Below, piece by piece: positions 36,501-46,630 of a stretch of 64,000 bases of DNA. Numbering within the stretch: position 1 is the stretch's first letter; every line of letters begins with the position of its first letter. The translations under genes and the position numbers were made by a program. This DNA comes from Melanocharis versteri (taxonomy: Eukaryota > Chordata > Aves > Passeriformes > Melanocharitidae): contig VZTG01003805.1 in assembly GCA_013397845.1 (NCBI GenBank), forward strand, positions 199,321 to 263,320, written 5' to 3'. The notes beneath the pieces are model-generated. The model had not been told where the DNA came from, ran no database searches, and saw only the letters and a list, made by a program, of their open reading frames with translations.

Positions 36501-39391
36501 CAGGGAAAGCTTTACACAAACAGATTTACAGCCGCTTCCATCCACACAAGCATCCTTGGAAGGAAACAGCTGCACCAGACCACAGCTGACACAGACTCTC
36601 CAGGATGGGACATGAGTTCACAGCTCCTCTAAGCACTATTCATTAAGTAGATGCTGAGGCCAAGCAAAGAACAAGCACTCAAAGGAAAAAACAAACCCAC
36701 ACCTCATGGCTAGGTAAAAGTCAGATGGATGTGCAGCTCCAGAGAGCCGCCTCAGAAAGGTCTGGACAGAAGAAACACTCTGGAGCAGCAGCAGGGCAGA
36801 CCCACCACGGTCTGAACTCTATGTCACACAACCATCTGAGCCAGAAAACATCCCCCTGCGCTGCCTCCATGGCCGTGCCACAGCAAACAATTCACCTTGC
36901 TTGTTTGGGGTGGGGGAAATGGTCTCTGGACTGTTCCTTAATCCTCCTCCTCCTCCTCCATGCTGGAGCTGGGAGGAAAGCCTGCCAACAGAGTTTGCCT
37001 GTAACAGGCACCAAGCTGCTAGAGAATCACCTGAACAACATAAAACATCTTTCCACACCCCCCTGTAACACATTGTACTCTCCTTCTCACACCTCAGACC
37101 TGAGTGCCTGCAGATCCCAGCCCTGAACGATGCCCCTCTGCGTCTCCCATTTTCATACTCCAGTTTTCTTCCTGATTTTAATGACAAGTGCAGTCCTGTC
37201 CTCCCAGCCCAAGTGGTGCAAAGCTGGCTCCCAGGTGCAGAGCACAGCCCCAGCTCCCCTGCCCTGCAGCCTCGGCATAGGGACAGTTGTGTTCCTGCCC
37301 AAAAACAGTGTGAGCACTTTCCTGCTTGGTGACAGTCTACCCTCGAATGCTCGACCCTATAAGGGTGAGGATGCCCCGCTCGCTAGAAGGGGAGGCAAGC
37401 TGATCCTCACTCCTGCAAAGCACTGGAGGAAACAACACCCTGCAGAGCCTTCCCCAAAAGCTGCCAAGCTCCATAGCTCCGTTTTGCATATTGGTACAGA
37501 GCCCAGCTGCTGGTGTTTCACACACCACCCCCCAGAGTCTGCCTCTGAATGGCACAATTTTGAATTGCTTCCTCCTGCCATACTGCCCCAAGGCAGGATC
37601 TGCCAGCAGCCCAGCCCATCTCCACGGGAAACAGGACGAAAGCCCCATGAGAAAGACAAGCAGCAGGGAGCAAGGCACACCAGGAGACCCCACTGTGCTC
37701 TCCTCTGCTCTCCTAGGGATGGGCACAGGTCAGGTGGATTAACTGAGTCCTTCCCCTCTGTTTATCTCACTGACCTCCGGCTGTTGCCAAGCTGTTTTGG
37801 GCTTTGGCATGGCTGCCTTCCACCCAGGGCCTGCGCAGAAGGGGATGAGGAGCCTCAACGCAGAATTCCTGGCAGCAGTCCAGACCCAGAGGTCGGTAAC
37901 TGGGTCACTGGGTTCAGCTTCCGAAAACCGTCCCTTCGGGAGGTGTGGTAAAAGCAGGCACAGCCGCCCTCACCATGGCAGAGCCGGACACTCCTGCGGC
38001 TCCTCCACCACGCCCTCCACACCTTATTTCATTACCCCCTCATAAAAGCACTCGGTGGCACAGGGACAGAGCAGCCTGGACGGGGAGAGTCCCGACTTCC
38101 ACGCAAGCTGCGTGCATGGAGGAGGCAGGATTCAGGTAAGCAGCACGTAGCTGAAAGCACATCGGAGCTCTGTGCTCGGCCCCAGGAATGCAGAAGGGAA
38201 ACATGAAGCCACTTGTCTGGCACGGCAAACAACCCTTCAATCATCCGCCGGGCCCTGCCGGGGAGCTCTCAGCACTCCGGGTTGGGAAAGAGGAGGATGT
38301 CTCCAGCCAGCAACGCATCAGCTCTTACCAACTGCACGACAACGCGCTGCTGCGCTTCCTCCCCGTCCGTAAGTGAGCTCCAAATACAAAAAATAAAAGT
38401 CCAAGCAGCAGCGAAGCAGGTGGCACGTATTCCAGGAAGAGGTGAGGTTTGAAGAGCAAACAACATTAGCACTGGCCTGATGAGCAGCTGGTGGGTAAGA
38501 ACAGGCCTGTCCAACACCCTTCCAGTGGGTGAAGGCAATGTTTTGAACACAGTTTCTCAAGGCAACTCAGCCATTAAGAGTAGAACATCGAGAAATTTAC
38601 CGAGTCATGGTCACACTGACTCACCAGTGAGTGTCTCTAGGCTGGGCCACCCCATCCAGTTTGGCTGACTCAGGAAGGGATCACGAGTAACCTCCTCATC
38701 CAGGTGCTCCAGGCAGCACAAACCTCCTCCATTTAACGCACTTACAATAAAATCCCCCCGAAAAGCTGGGGGCAAATGCAGGAGGGAGCACGAGCAGGAC
38801 AGGGAGACTCACGTGAGGGCACAGAGGTTGCTCCAGAGCTGGGCACAGCACGGGACAGACGCCCTTGGGAATGACCTCACCCAACCCCACCACGAGGAAA
38901 ACACAGGCCAGATGTTCAGACAACTCCAGGCGTTAATTTGGTTAATTTGCTATAATTCAGGTGGCTGGCGTTCAGGCCACACCAATCACCAAACAAAGCG
39001 CTGTCAGCTCAGATCCTGAAGCTCTTCAGTCAACTAACAACGTCCTCATGGTGTGCCAGGCCGCTTCTCTCATTCCCATCTCCTCTGGTTTTCTTCTCAG
39101 TGGCCACAAAGATCTGAAAGCTTTATGACTCACTGAGCTGAGATTTTCTGTGCCACCCCAGAACTCCTGGTTTCTCAGGGTATTCCAGAACGTTATGACA
39201 TGCCACAAGGACAGAAGATACCAAGTGCAAGTGGTCTCCTGTGAGGACAGGAGGCTAAGTAAGCACCAGCACAGATTTTCTCCCAGTTGAGGAAGAAAGG
39301 AGAGAAGAATCAAAGGCAAACAGCAAATCACAATATGTATCTGGCAAGGGGCTGTGGAGCCTCTAATTTCTGCATTAAATAGAAAGCTGGA

Positions 39392-39481
39392 AATCATAGA
39401 ATCACAGAGTGGTTTGGGTTGAAACGGACCTTAAAGACCATCTAGTTCCAACCCCCTTCCTCTAGTTTAGGTTGCTCAAAG
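39392..39481 (-). mobile_element. CR1 LINE, terminal 3' fragment, minus strand
   Basis: This is the reverse complement of a CR1 3' end. It begins on the + strand with the inverted tail 'aatcatagaatcacagag', followed by 'tggtttgggttgaaacggac' and 'ctagttccaaccccctt'. Only about 90 bp remain. It has the same orientation as DAAM1, within intron 1. Confidence 0.9.
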
Positions 39482-42359
39482 AATATGTCATGAAGGGTGA
39501 GGGAACTAATGCAATACTCAGAAGAGCTTCTGCTGGAATATCTAACAGCCTTCCAACCCTTTACGAGTTGTTTCTCTCATCCCCTAGTATGGTAAACACA
39601 TAGGAATGAGTAAATCTGTGTGACTTATCATCTAAATTAACCAACACACAAGTCAGGATCAGGCACTCAGTATTTCTGCCCCAATTTACGGCCCTTTGCT
39701 CAGATCAGCTCCTTTTTTTTCAGCATGGTACTGGCATCTGTTGTGTTGCACGAGTGAAAAGTACATACATGATTATCTTAAAAGAGAGAGGGGGGAAAAA
39801 ATCAATATGGACATGATTTGAATTTTACGGCATTCGGCTGCCACGACTTGCAGATAAACAGCTGTCCCAGCAGGTCCATGCAAGCTTAACAGCACAGCAG
39901 TAAAACACAAGGTTTTTCTTCCCCTTTTAAAAGGGTTTTACCTATATAATAAAAGTATATTTTTATAAGAAAATAAATTGCAGGTTGAAGAATCGTAGTT
40001 AGGTCACACTCAATTCCAGCAGAACAAGCACATCCTGCTTCACATGGCCTCGCCAGCCACTCCACGGCAGTGGCAGCTTTCTGAAGCCAAGTTAAGATAT
40101 TTAATTACCAGCATCAAGTCAGAAACCAAAGCGTCCAACAAAATCCTCATTTGTGAGCGAAGCCTGCAGAAATGTCGTTGAGCAGGCTTTGGCAATCTCC
40201 AAAGCTGACAGCTGGATGCCCTGGCTTATCGACTGCTAGAGCACACACGGAAAAAAGCTCTGAATAGTTGCAGTGCCGAGCAAGCCTTCAAGGCAGCCCC
40301 GCCAGCCTCTTAAAAAGGCTCACAGAAATAGGCAAGCTTCATTTACTAATACTTGAGAGATAAAAGTGGCCGTGTAGGAGCAGCTCAGTGGGTGTCTGTG
40401 CAGGAGGAGGATGGGCAGAAGACCACCCGCCCTGGGTGGTGCATGTCGGGATCCCCATGCAACCAGCTGAGGTTATAAATGCACCAGGTACGTTTGCAAC
40501 CTGGGCACGTGGTGGGCTGCTCCAAATGCACCAGCCAAAGACCTTCAGGGATGGACCCAGCAGGGATGGTCAGTGCATGGAAACGCCAAAGCAGGAGGAT
40601 GCAGCGAGAGGAGCCACGCTCCTGGCTGGCTGACACACAGAAATTGTGGGAAGCCCAGGTGCCCAACAGCTCCGTGTCCCCACTGCCTTGGGTTCCTCAG
40701 CTGTGACATGACAGCGCGGGAAAAAGAGGAGGAAGGAACCAAAACAAAGCACAGAAGCAAAGGGAGATAAACACGATCCAGTTAGACCGGCTGTCCCCAG
40801 GTCTTACCTGTCCTCACCGGAGGAGCTGGCCCGCCATGGCTGTCCCTTTCCTGCTCCCCCCTGCACCCCTGCCACAAACAAAGGGTCAGATAAGGAGCCA
40901 GCTCAGGTCAAGACCGGTTTGACTCCGTTTCCAGCCCAGGGGAGCGGATTCAGCGCTGATTTTACACCTCACCCATCCTGTTTGCCTCCCCGGGGCAGAG
41001 GCCAGGACACGGAGCAGGGTGCACGCCTGGCTGGCTGGACCCAGAAATCCTGGGGCTGTGTCAGGGCACCACCGGCAGAGTCACAGACCAGCTGAGCGCC
41101 GGCCAGAGCCAGGAAGCGTCACTGCTTCCTCCTGTCCCGGTGTCACACAACGTTGGGCGGTCGGAGATCGTGGACTTTGGCTTCTGCTTCCTGCTCCTGA
41201 CAGAGCAAGGGCAGGTCCCGGCATATGGCCATGGGGAGAGCAGGGCGAGTCACTCATTAATCCAGGAACAGCAAGGTGGATATCTGACCCGCGGGGTTTG
41301 GGGGGAAATGCACGCCAAAACAAACTCCACTGCTCATGGAAAAAGGTCCAGATGCTGCAGGACCCATTTACTCCTAATGGGACGCAAAGAGGGGCAGGCA
41401 GGGAACGCCGACAGCTTTGGAATACATTATTTTTGGCAAGAGAGGATAACGAGGTTGCACCACGGTTCACCACTGAGGCATTAATACACACTAGCACCTG
41501 ATTCTGTACGCAGTATCAGAATCAACCTCTAGAGAGGGAAAAAAAGGAAAACGCTGGCTTCTCCCTCTCCATGCTGCTGGGAGAAGCTGGCTGGCTGTAC
41601 AATGCCGGGCATTTGCAGTGCTCAGGCCTGGTCCAAACCACCAGGGCTGCTGTGCCATGGGCTCCCCTCTCCCCAGCACCTGGAAAAGAGGACTTGGCTG
41701 CAGCCCGTGATCTTCCACCTGCCCCCCCTTTCCACAGGGAGCCCCTCGCCCCCAGTTTGGCAGCACAGCCCTGTTGGTTCTCGTGGCTTTTGTCAGGAGG
41801 CACGCTATCATCCGTCTTTCCCTTAAATTAACCTTGATCACTTAAAGATGCAGAAAGACTGTTTCACACCAGCACCGATGCAAGAGGCAGCGCGGTGTGA
41901 AAGATGTGAGCGCTGCAGACCCCAGGGACGAAACCCCACTGTTCACACCGAAGACTTTGTGCCAAGAAAAAGACCAGGATCCGACCACAGCCATTGCACG
42001 GCAATGGCAGTGGGTGCCAACCCCCGAGGCTCCATGCAGCAAGGGCATTGTCCCTTCTCAAGGCAGACCCCTGACCGGCATCTCCCCGAATTTTTGGGCA
42101 GGTGCAGCCAGCTGCAGACCCGACCCGCCCACCTGGTGCCTGAGCCACACACCTGCTCGTAGCCAAGCCACAGCCCAACACGGGCACATGCCAAAATCCT
42201 ACTCCCGTCCCAATTCCCACATCAAAGCATCGGCTGGACCAGAGCACGCCTGCAGCAAAATGTGTGACACCGGCACCAGCGGCTTGGCACAAACAGAGGA
42301 TGAGGCAGCCCCAAACTGCTGTGCCTGTGGGGAGGCACTCAGGAGGCTGAGACCCCCAT
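39482..42359 (-). other. DAAM1: DAAM1 intron 1, promoter-proximal segment
   Basis: The first part (39.5-40.4 kb) is AT-rich, with a short AT-dominated run at 39930-39985. The remainder is GC-richer as the CpG island approaches. A strong minus-strand donor-like site, CAG|GTAAGAC, lies at 40808/40807 and could end a non-coding exon. No coding exon is recognisable. Confidence 0.5.
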
Positions 42360-42468
42360 AAGCCCGCGGGAGCCCCATCAGGGGGGTCACATCGGCGGTG
42401 TGGGAGTCGCCGCAGGGGTGGGAGCCGCCGTGCCAGCCGGCGCCGGGGCTGCAGCAGCCACCGGAGGC

Positions 42469-42482
42469 GTTGCCATGGAGAA
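42469..42482 (+). promoter_or_regulatory. RFX X-box-like site
   Basis: GTTGCCATGG is a full half of the RFX X-box consensus (GTTGCCATGGAAAC-like) followed by a weaker second half (AGAA). It lies inside the CpG island. The match is by eye only. Confidence 0.35.
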
Positions 42483-42525
42483 GGCAGCGCAGCAGCAGCA
42501 TCCCGCATCCCACGCCCCCGCGTGG

Positions 42526-42539
42526 GCGCCCCCTGCCCG
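42526..42539 (-). promoter_or_regulatory. CTCF-like core motif
   Basis: On the minus strand CGGGCAGGGGGCGC matches the CTCF core consensus CCASYAGRKGGCRS at 12 of 14 positions. CpG islands produce such strings by chance, so this is a candidate only. Confidence 0.3.
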
Positions 42540-42574
42540 GCGCCCCCGGGGCCGGGCACCGCCCGGGACACGCC

Positions 42575-42692
42575 NNNNNNNNNNNNNNNNNNNNNNNNNN
42601 NNNNNNNNNNNNNNNNNNNNNNNNNNNNNNNNNNNNNNNNNNNNNNNNNNNNNNNNNNNNNNNNNNNNNNNNNNNNNNNNNNNNNNNNNNNN
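42575..42692. other. Assembly gap (118 N)
   Basis: The sequence is undetermined at the most GC-rich point of the CpG island. Both flanks are almost pure G/C. The true length of missing sequence is unknown. Open frames spanning it are artefacts. Confidence 1.
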
Positions 42693-42787
42693 CGCGCCCG
42701 CCCCGCCCGGCGCGCTGGCGTCACTGCCCGCCCGCCCGTCCGCCGCCGGGACTCGGAGTGACGCGCGGGGCGGGGGCTCCGCCACCG

Positions 42788-43010
42788 GGGTGCCGTGCCG
42801 GGGGTACCGCACCGGGGGCACCGCCGGGGGTACCGCACCCAGGGTACCGCACCGGGAGGACCGTGCTAGGGATGCTGCGAAGGGTGCACGGCAGCGGGGG
42901 TACCGCGCTGGGGGTGCCGCAGCAAGGGTACCCCGCCGGGGCGTGCGGCACCCGGGACGCCGCGCTGCGGGTACCGCAGCCGGGACAGCGCACCGGGACG
43001 AGCGCTGCGG
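42788..43010 (+). repeat. Degenerate GC-rich minisatellite, about 15-bp unit
   Basis: Units of the form GGGGGTACCGCACC recur in various states of decay: gggggtaccgcacc, gggggcaccgcc, gggggtaccgcaccc, agggtaccgcaccg, then gggggtaccgcgct, gggggtgccgcagc and gcgggtaccgcagc. Unit length is about 12-17 bases and copies diverge toward the right end. The array lies within the CpG island, about 95 bases right of the gap, so the missing sequence may hold more of it. G-run spacing could allow G-quadruplex formation. Confidence 0.75.
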
Positions 43011-43140
43011 GCCCCGGCGCTGCCCGTGCCGCAGAGGAGGCGGAGGGCAGGAGGGAGGGTCCCGCTCCCGCCGAGCGGCGAAGATAAAGTTTCACCCGGC
43101 TGGCGACGCGGGTGACGCGGACACGCGGGATCTGTGTCGC

Positions 43141-43601
43141 AGCTGCCTGGCAGAGGCCTCCCAGGATGCGGCGTTCTCCGCTTGGATTTGAGAAATCAAT
43201 TTTCCAGGGTGTTCCCATTTCACGTGAATCAGAGCAGCGATTGGATACACGGTTGGATTCCCACATGCATGGGAATAACCTCGCTGCGTGAGATGGCAGA
43301 AGGAGCAGTTGGTGCTCTTGGTGCAAATCAAAACTCAGATCAAATTAATAGCGTGGAACGTTTTACCTTAAGTAAACTTTTTTTTTCTGGATAAGAGGTC
43401 AAGCTATTTACATCTTGTATAATTATTTTTTTTCTTGGCAACAACTATATGGGAAAGTCTGAAAGACAGGAAGGGATTTACTGTGATTGTGTTTCATATG
43501 GAGTCTGCACATAAATTGATACAGAGACAAAGGAAAAGCCAGTGTTGGGAAAGTAAAGAAAGAGCATCATTAGAGGAGGCGATACCAAACCATGGAGTAA
43601 A
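43141..43601. other. Intergenic sequence right of the CpG island
   Basis: CpG density falls away quickly and the sequence turns AT-rich (T runs near 43380 and 43427). No gene or repeat is recognised. This is upstream of DAAM1 if the island is its promoter. Confidence 0.6.
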
Positions 43602-43705
43602 ATTACAGAGTCACAGAAGGGCTTGGGTTGGAAGGGACCTTCAGGATCATTTTGTTCCAACCCTCCTGTCATGGGCAGGGACACCTTTCACTAGACCATG
43701 TTCTC
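43602..43705 (-). mobile_element. CR1 LINE, terminal 3' fragment, minus strand
   Basis: The inverted tail 'ttacagagtcacagaa' is followed by 'gcttgggttggaagggacct', 'ttttgttccaaccctcctgt' and 'cagggacacctttcactaga'. Beyond about 43705 the match to CR1 fades. Confidence 0.9.
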
Positions 43706-43905
43706 TTTGGCCTTTTCCATCTGTGCCTTAGCTTTCCTGACCCTATCCCTGAACATCAAAATTGTATCCCTGTACTCCTCCTAGGTCACCTGTCCCTGCT
43801 TCCACTGGCTGTGCATTTCCCTCTCATTCCTCAGTTTGAGGAGCAGGTCTTTCCTCAGCCATGCTGGTCTCCAGCCTGCCTTGCTTGATTTCTTTCCCGT
43901 CGGGT
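43706..43905. repeat. Probable old interspersed bird repeat, family not assigned
   Basis: The block with 'tgccttagctttcctgaccc', 'cacctgtccctgcttccact' and 'cagccatgctggtctccagc' resembles, from memory, a sequence that recurs across bird genomes. I cannot name its family or orientation. It directly abuts the CR1 fragment at 43.6 kb, so nested insertion is possible. Confidence 0.4.
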
Positions 43906-44059
43906 GTTGAAGCAATGGGAGGCAACAATGACAGAGGCAGTTTTGGGATGAAAGGTGTCAAGGGCAGGGTATCTGGAGCAGCAAACCCAGTGATGGTGTT
44001 GTGAAACTGGTGAGACAAGAGGATAAACATCTGTACCGGGGCACAGGTTTTGGCAAGAG

Positions 44060-44815
44060 AATTTATAACGCACAAAATCTACCACAGTCCTTGATGGAGC
44101 CAAATATGTGGTGGAAAATGGAGATCTAATGGATATAAGAGATATTGATTTCCTAAAGGCTCTGACAAAATCCTTCATCAAAACATATTGAGGGGAGTAA
44201 AGAGCCATGGAAAAAACCTCGGTGGTTTATAGATAGAAACCACAAAGGCCAGGCTGGGGTGGTCAGTCTGCCCTGAAGCTATGAGATGGGGAGTTTCACG
44301 GAGATCCGAGCAGGGGTCTGTGCTCAGCATCTTCATCAGTGATGTAGGGCTGGGGGTGGGTGAGGATGTAGTGATGTTTTCTGGTGACACTGAGCTGCTT
44401 GGAAAGGCCGATGGCACCAAACTGCAGCAGCACCTCGGGACACTCAGTGACAGAATGACAGATGAAATTCAGTGGAGACAAATGTCAGTGATGAGCCTCA
44501 GGGGGAGCACTCCTAACACCATGCACATGGCAATGGGCTCTGAACTGACTGCAACCTCTCAGGAAAAGGATCCCGGGTGGTAACAAGGTATTTGATGAAA
44601 GCATCAACTCATTGCTGAGCAGCAGTCAAGAAAGCAAATAGACGGATAGGAGCTAATGAGGTAAGAGGAAAAACTGCTGTACAGATTCCTGGTTTGCTCT
44701 CCTCTTGAATACTGTGAGCAGCTCCGGCCTCTGTTCTCACCAAAGAACTAGTGATCAAAGATATGGAGCATTTTTCACTGAGGTAAATGGTTAGGCCAGG
44801 ACTATTCAATCCAGT
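44060..44815 (+). mobile_element. Ancient CR1/L3-like LINE relic, sense on + strand
   Basis: Scattered blocks align in order with the reverse-transcriptase 3' part of CR1-clade LINEs. 'ctgtgctcagcatcttcatc' corresponds to the CR1 'caacatcttcatcaatgatc' region; 'tggtgacactgagctgcttg' to 'gatgacaccaagctggg'; 'tgctgagcagcagtcaagaa' to 'agccagcagtgtgcccagg'; and 'cttgaatactgtgagcagct' to 'ctcgaatactgtgttcagtt'. All frames are broken. Divergence is far greater than in the other CR1 copies here, so this belongs to an older wave (old CR1 or L3 type). The left boundary is approximate. Confidence 0.7.
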
Positions 44816-46302
44816 ATTTCTATACAAGCCTCAGGCTCAGGAAGTCCTGGAGCTGCATGCAGGCTGCTGTGGGCTTGGAGAGTTTATGGGAAAATACCCC
44901 TGAACACTTCTCATACCCTTGGCTTATCATACACCATTGGCTATGAGAGGATGCCGGGCAGGATGGTCCCTGCCTCTGACCCAGCACAGCTTTTCTTTCG
45001 CTCTTCCATTCACCTCTTTTTTCTCCATGAAATCCCTTCCCCAGACCCCCCTTCCCACTCTTCTCCTCCTCAAGGACTTCAGTTAACCGTGTAGTGATGG
45101 TTTGATCTGGAAGCTCCCAGCCTGGGCAAGTATCTGCATAATGGTTGGCATCTGGAATTGCATCTTCCTCATCGAAACCGCTCAGCCATTTTCTTGTAAT
45201 TGCCTCCTCGGAGCTTGTTTGGACGCTGCTTATCAAGCCCCATTGTGTCGCTTTCCTGCTTGTTTTTCCAACAGCCGCCTATTAAATTAAGCTCCTGTAT
45301 TCAGACAGGAAAACCCAATAACCAGCTGCCCAGAGCCCCTCTGGATAAGTAGGACACATGCAATAGTTGTCGTGTAAGACTGATGAGCATCCGGCCCCGA
45401 GAAGGGGAGAGCATGGGTACCAAGCCTGCCTGGAAAATAATCCCTGTAATGCCTTGTAACAGGAGGGGGTTGGCAGGGTTTGCTCATTGGATGAAAAACT
45501 AAACCAGGACTTTCTCGGAGCTGAGGGAAAGAAAATGGGTTTCTTGTTCTAAATCTGTAAGAATATACTTGGTGGTGTTCATCATTAGCTGCTCACTAGA
45601 CCCTAATAAATGTTCTCTGAGACCAATCCATGTCAGATCAATATTGTCTTATCCCTGGGGGAGAGTTTTTACGTGTCTGTTCCATTGAAACTTAAAAGGA
45701 CACTCTTGATTCAGCTGACAGTAATGGAGTATGGAACCCATCCCCTTACAAAAATTAAATAAAATTGATTTTGGAGGAAAAAAGCCCTCTCTTCTTGAGG
45801 TTATAGTCTTTCACGCTGCACAGATGAGCTGCTCAGCAGAAAAACAGGCCACAGCTTTTATTTAATTGTTGTTCCGGTCTAAACCGAAGACTTGCACCAA
45901 AAGAACAAAACCACCATCTGAGCCCCTGCCACCATCCCAATCCATTGGAGCTTATGGGAGGATTTCCATCACAGCAGTCAAGGCTGGTTTTGGCTCCAAG
46001 GTAGGAGACAGCATTATGCTTTTTGCTCTTTGATATGAGGTTTTTAGAGTACGTAGAGGACCTTTAGCTGTTCTGTATCTGGGCTGGGATGTTCTGTGTG
46101 AAAACAAACCACACCCTAAGCCAGTGTTATCTCCAACAGCGCCGAGCCCAGTCTCACCCCAGGATTCACATCAGCTCCCTGCAGCTGGCAGGGGCAGGCA
46201 CAGCTTCGGCGTAACACTTCATAGCCTCAAAAGGGAAAAGAAATGCATTCCCAAGGCAGGACTCAGCCGGCTGGGAGCGTTAGCAAAGACTCAGTGGATT
46301 TA
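44816..46302. other. Intergenic sequence with one CNE-like pocket
   Basis: No gene is recognised. The stretch at about 45160-45300 has the look of a conserved non-coding element (see findings). The sequence around 45540-45780 is also AT-rich and low in CpG. Confidence 0.5.
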
Positions 46303-46423
46303 GGCCCTGATTCTGCAAAGTCCTTAAGCTTGTAAGGAATTTGTAATTTGCTTGTAAGCAAATTCCCATCCGCTTCAGTGGCGTTTAATCACATGCACAT
46401 AAGTGCTTTACGGCGTACCAGGG
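46303..46423. mobile_element. Palindromic MITE-like relic
   Basis: The left end 'ggccctgattctgcaaag' and the right end 'gtgctttacggcgtaccagg' are imperfect inverted repeats. The middle, 'aattcccatccgcttcagtg' and 'atcacatgcacataagtgct', follows an old palindromic element known to me from reptile and bird genomes, with ends like gggcctgattctgcaaag and a centre like tcccattgacttcaatggga. About 120 bp. It carries no coding sequence. I do not assign a database name. Confidence 0.6.
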
Positions 46424-46516
46424 AGTTGTACCTTGGTGGAGGTGGGGATATCGAGCCCAAGCAACCAAATTCTTTTCCAGTGTGTTCAGGGAAGGGTAAA
46501 ATCATGCAATCATATT

Positions 46517-46630
46517 ACAGGATCATAGAGTGGTTGGGGTTGGAAGGGATCTTAAAGATAATCTAGTTCCAACCCTCCTGTCATGGACAAGGACACCTTC
46601 CACTAGACCAGGTTGCTCAGGGCCCCACCT
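46517..46630 (-). mobile_element. CR1 LINE, terminal 3' fragment, minus strand
   Basis: The inverted tail 'aggatcatagagtggttgg' is followed by 'ggttggaagggatcttaaag', 'agttccaaccctcctgtcat' and 'cactagaccaggttgctcag'. It lies about 95 bases from the MITE-like relic. Confidence 0.92.

Larger units (their letters stand above)
29457..39391 (-). other. DAAM1: DAAM1 intron 1, central segment B
   Basis: No exon of a known gene is recognisable. Contents: a 25-bp tandem duplication (29886-29935), a poly(A) run (33554-33568), and two exon-like or ORF-like blocks on the + strand (35926-36396 and 38186-38368) discussed under findings. The longest open frames (33978-34715 minus, 37130-37951 plus) show no domain, repeat or family resemblance and are read as chance frames in GC-rich DNA. 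Confidence 0.55.
42360..43140. promoter_or_regulatory. CpG island, likely DAAM1 promoter and non-coding exon 1
   Basis: This is the strongest CpG concentration in the window and lies upstream of the DAAM1 start exon. GC boxes (cgccccgcccgg, 42699-42711) sit at the right edge of the gap, and TGACG half-CRE motifs occur near 42720, 42758 and 43112. A GTTGCCATGGAGAA element (42469-42482) resembles an RFX X-box, and a CTCF-like core is at 42526-42539. No TATA box is visible, as usual for CpG-island promoters. Because the start exon has a splice acceptor before its ATG, a non-coding exon 1 is needed, and this island is the best place for it. The exact start and donor are not resolved, partly because of the gap. 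A transcript running to the right is also possible. Confidence 0.7.

Noticed and set aside
37130..37951. 273-codon + strand open frame, the longest in the window apart from gap-spanning ones
   Set aside because: No recognisable domain, overlapping open frames on both strands, no clear splice or CpG context. It fits chance in GC-rich, stop-poor DNA.
42398..43191. Open frames of 229-324 codons running through the N gap on both strands
   Set aside because: The gap is translated as unknown residues and CpG islands lack stop codons. These are artefacts.
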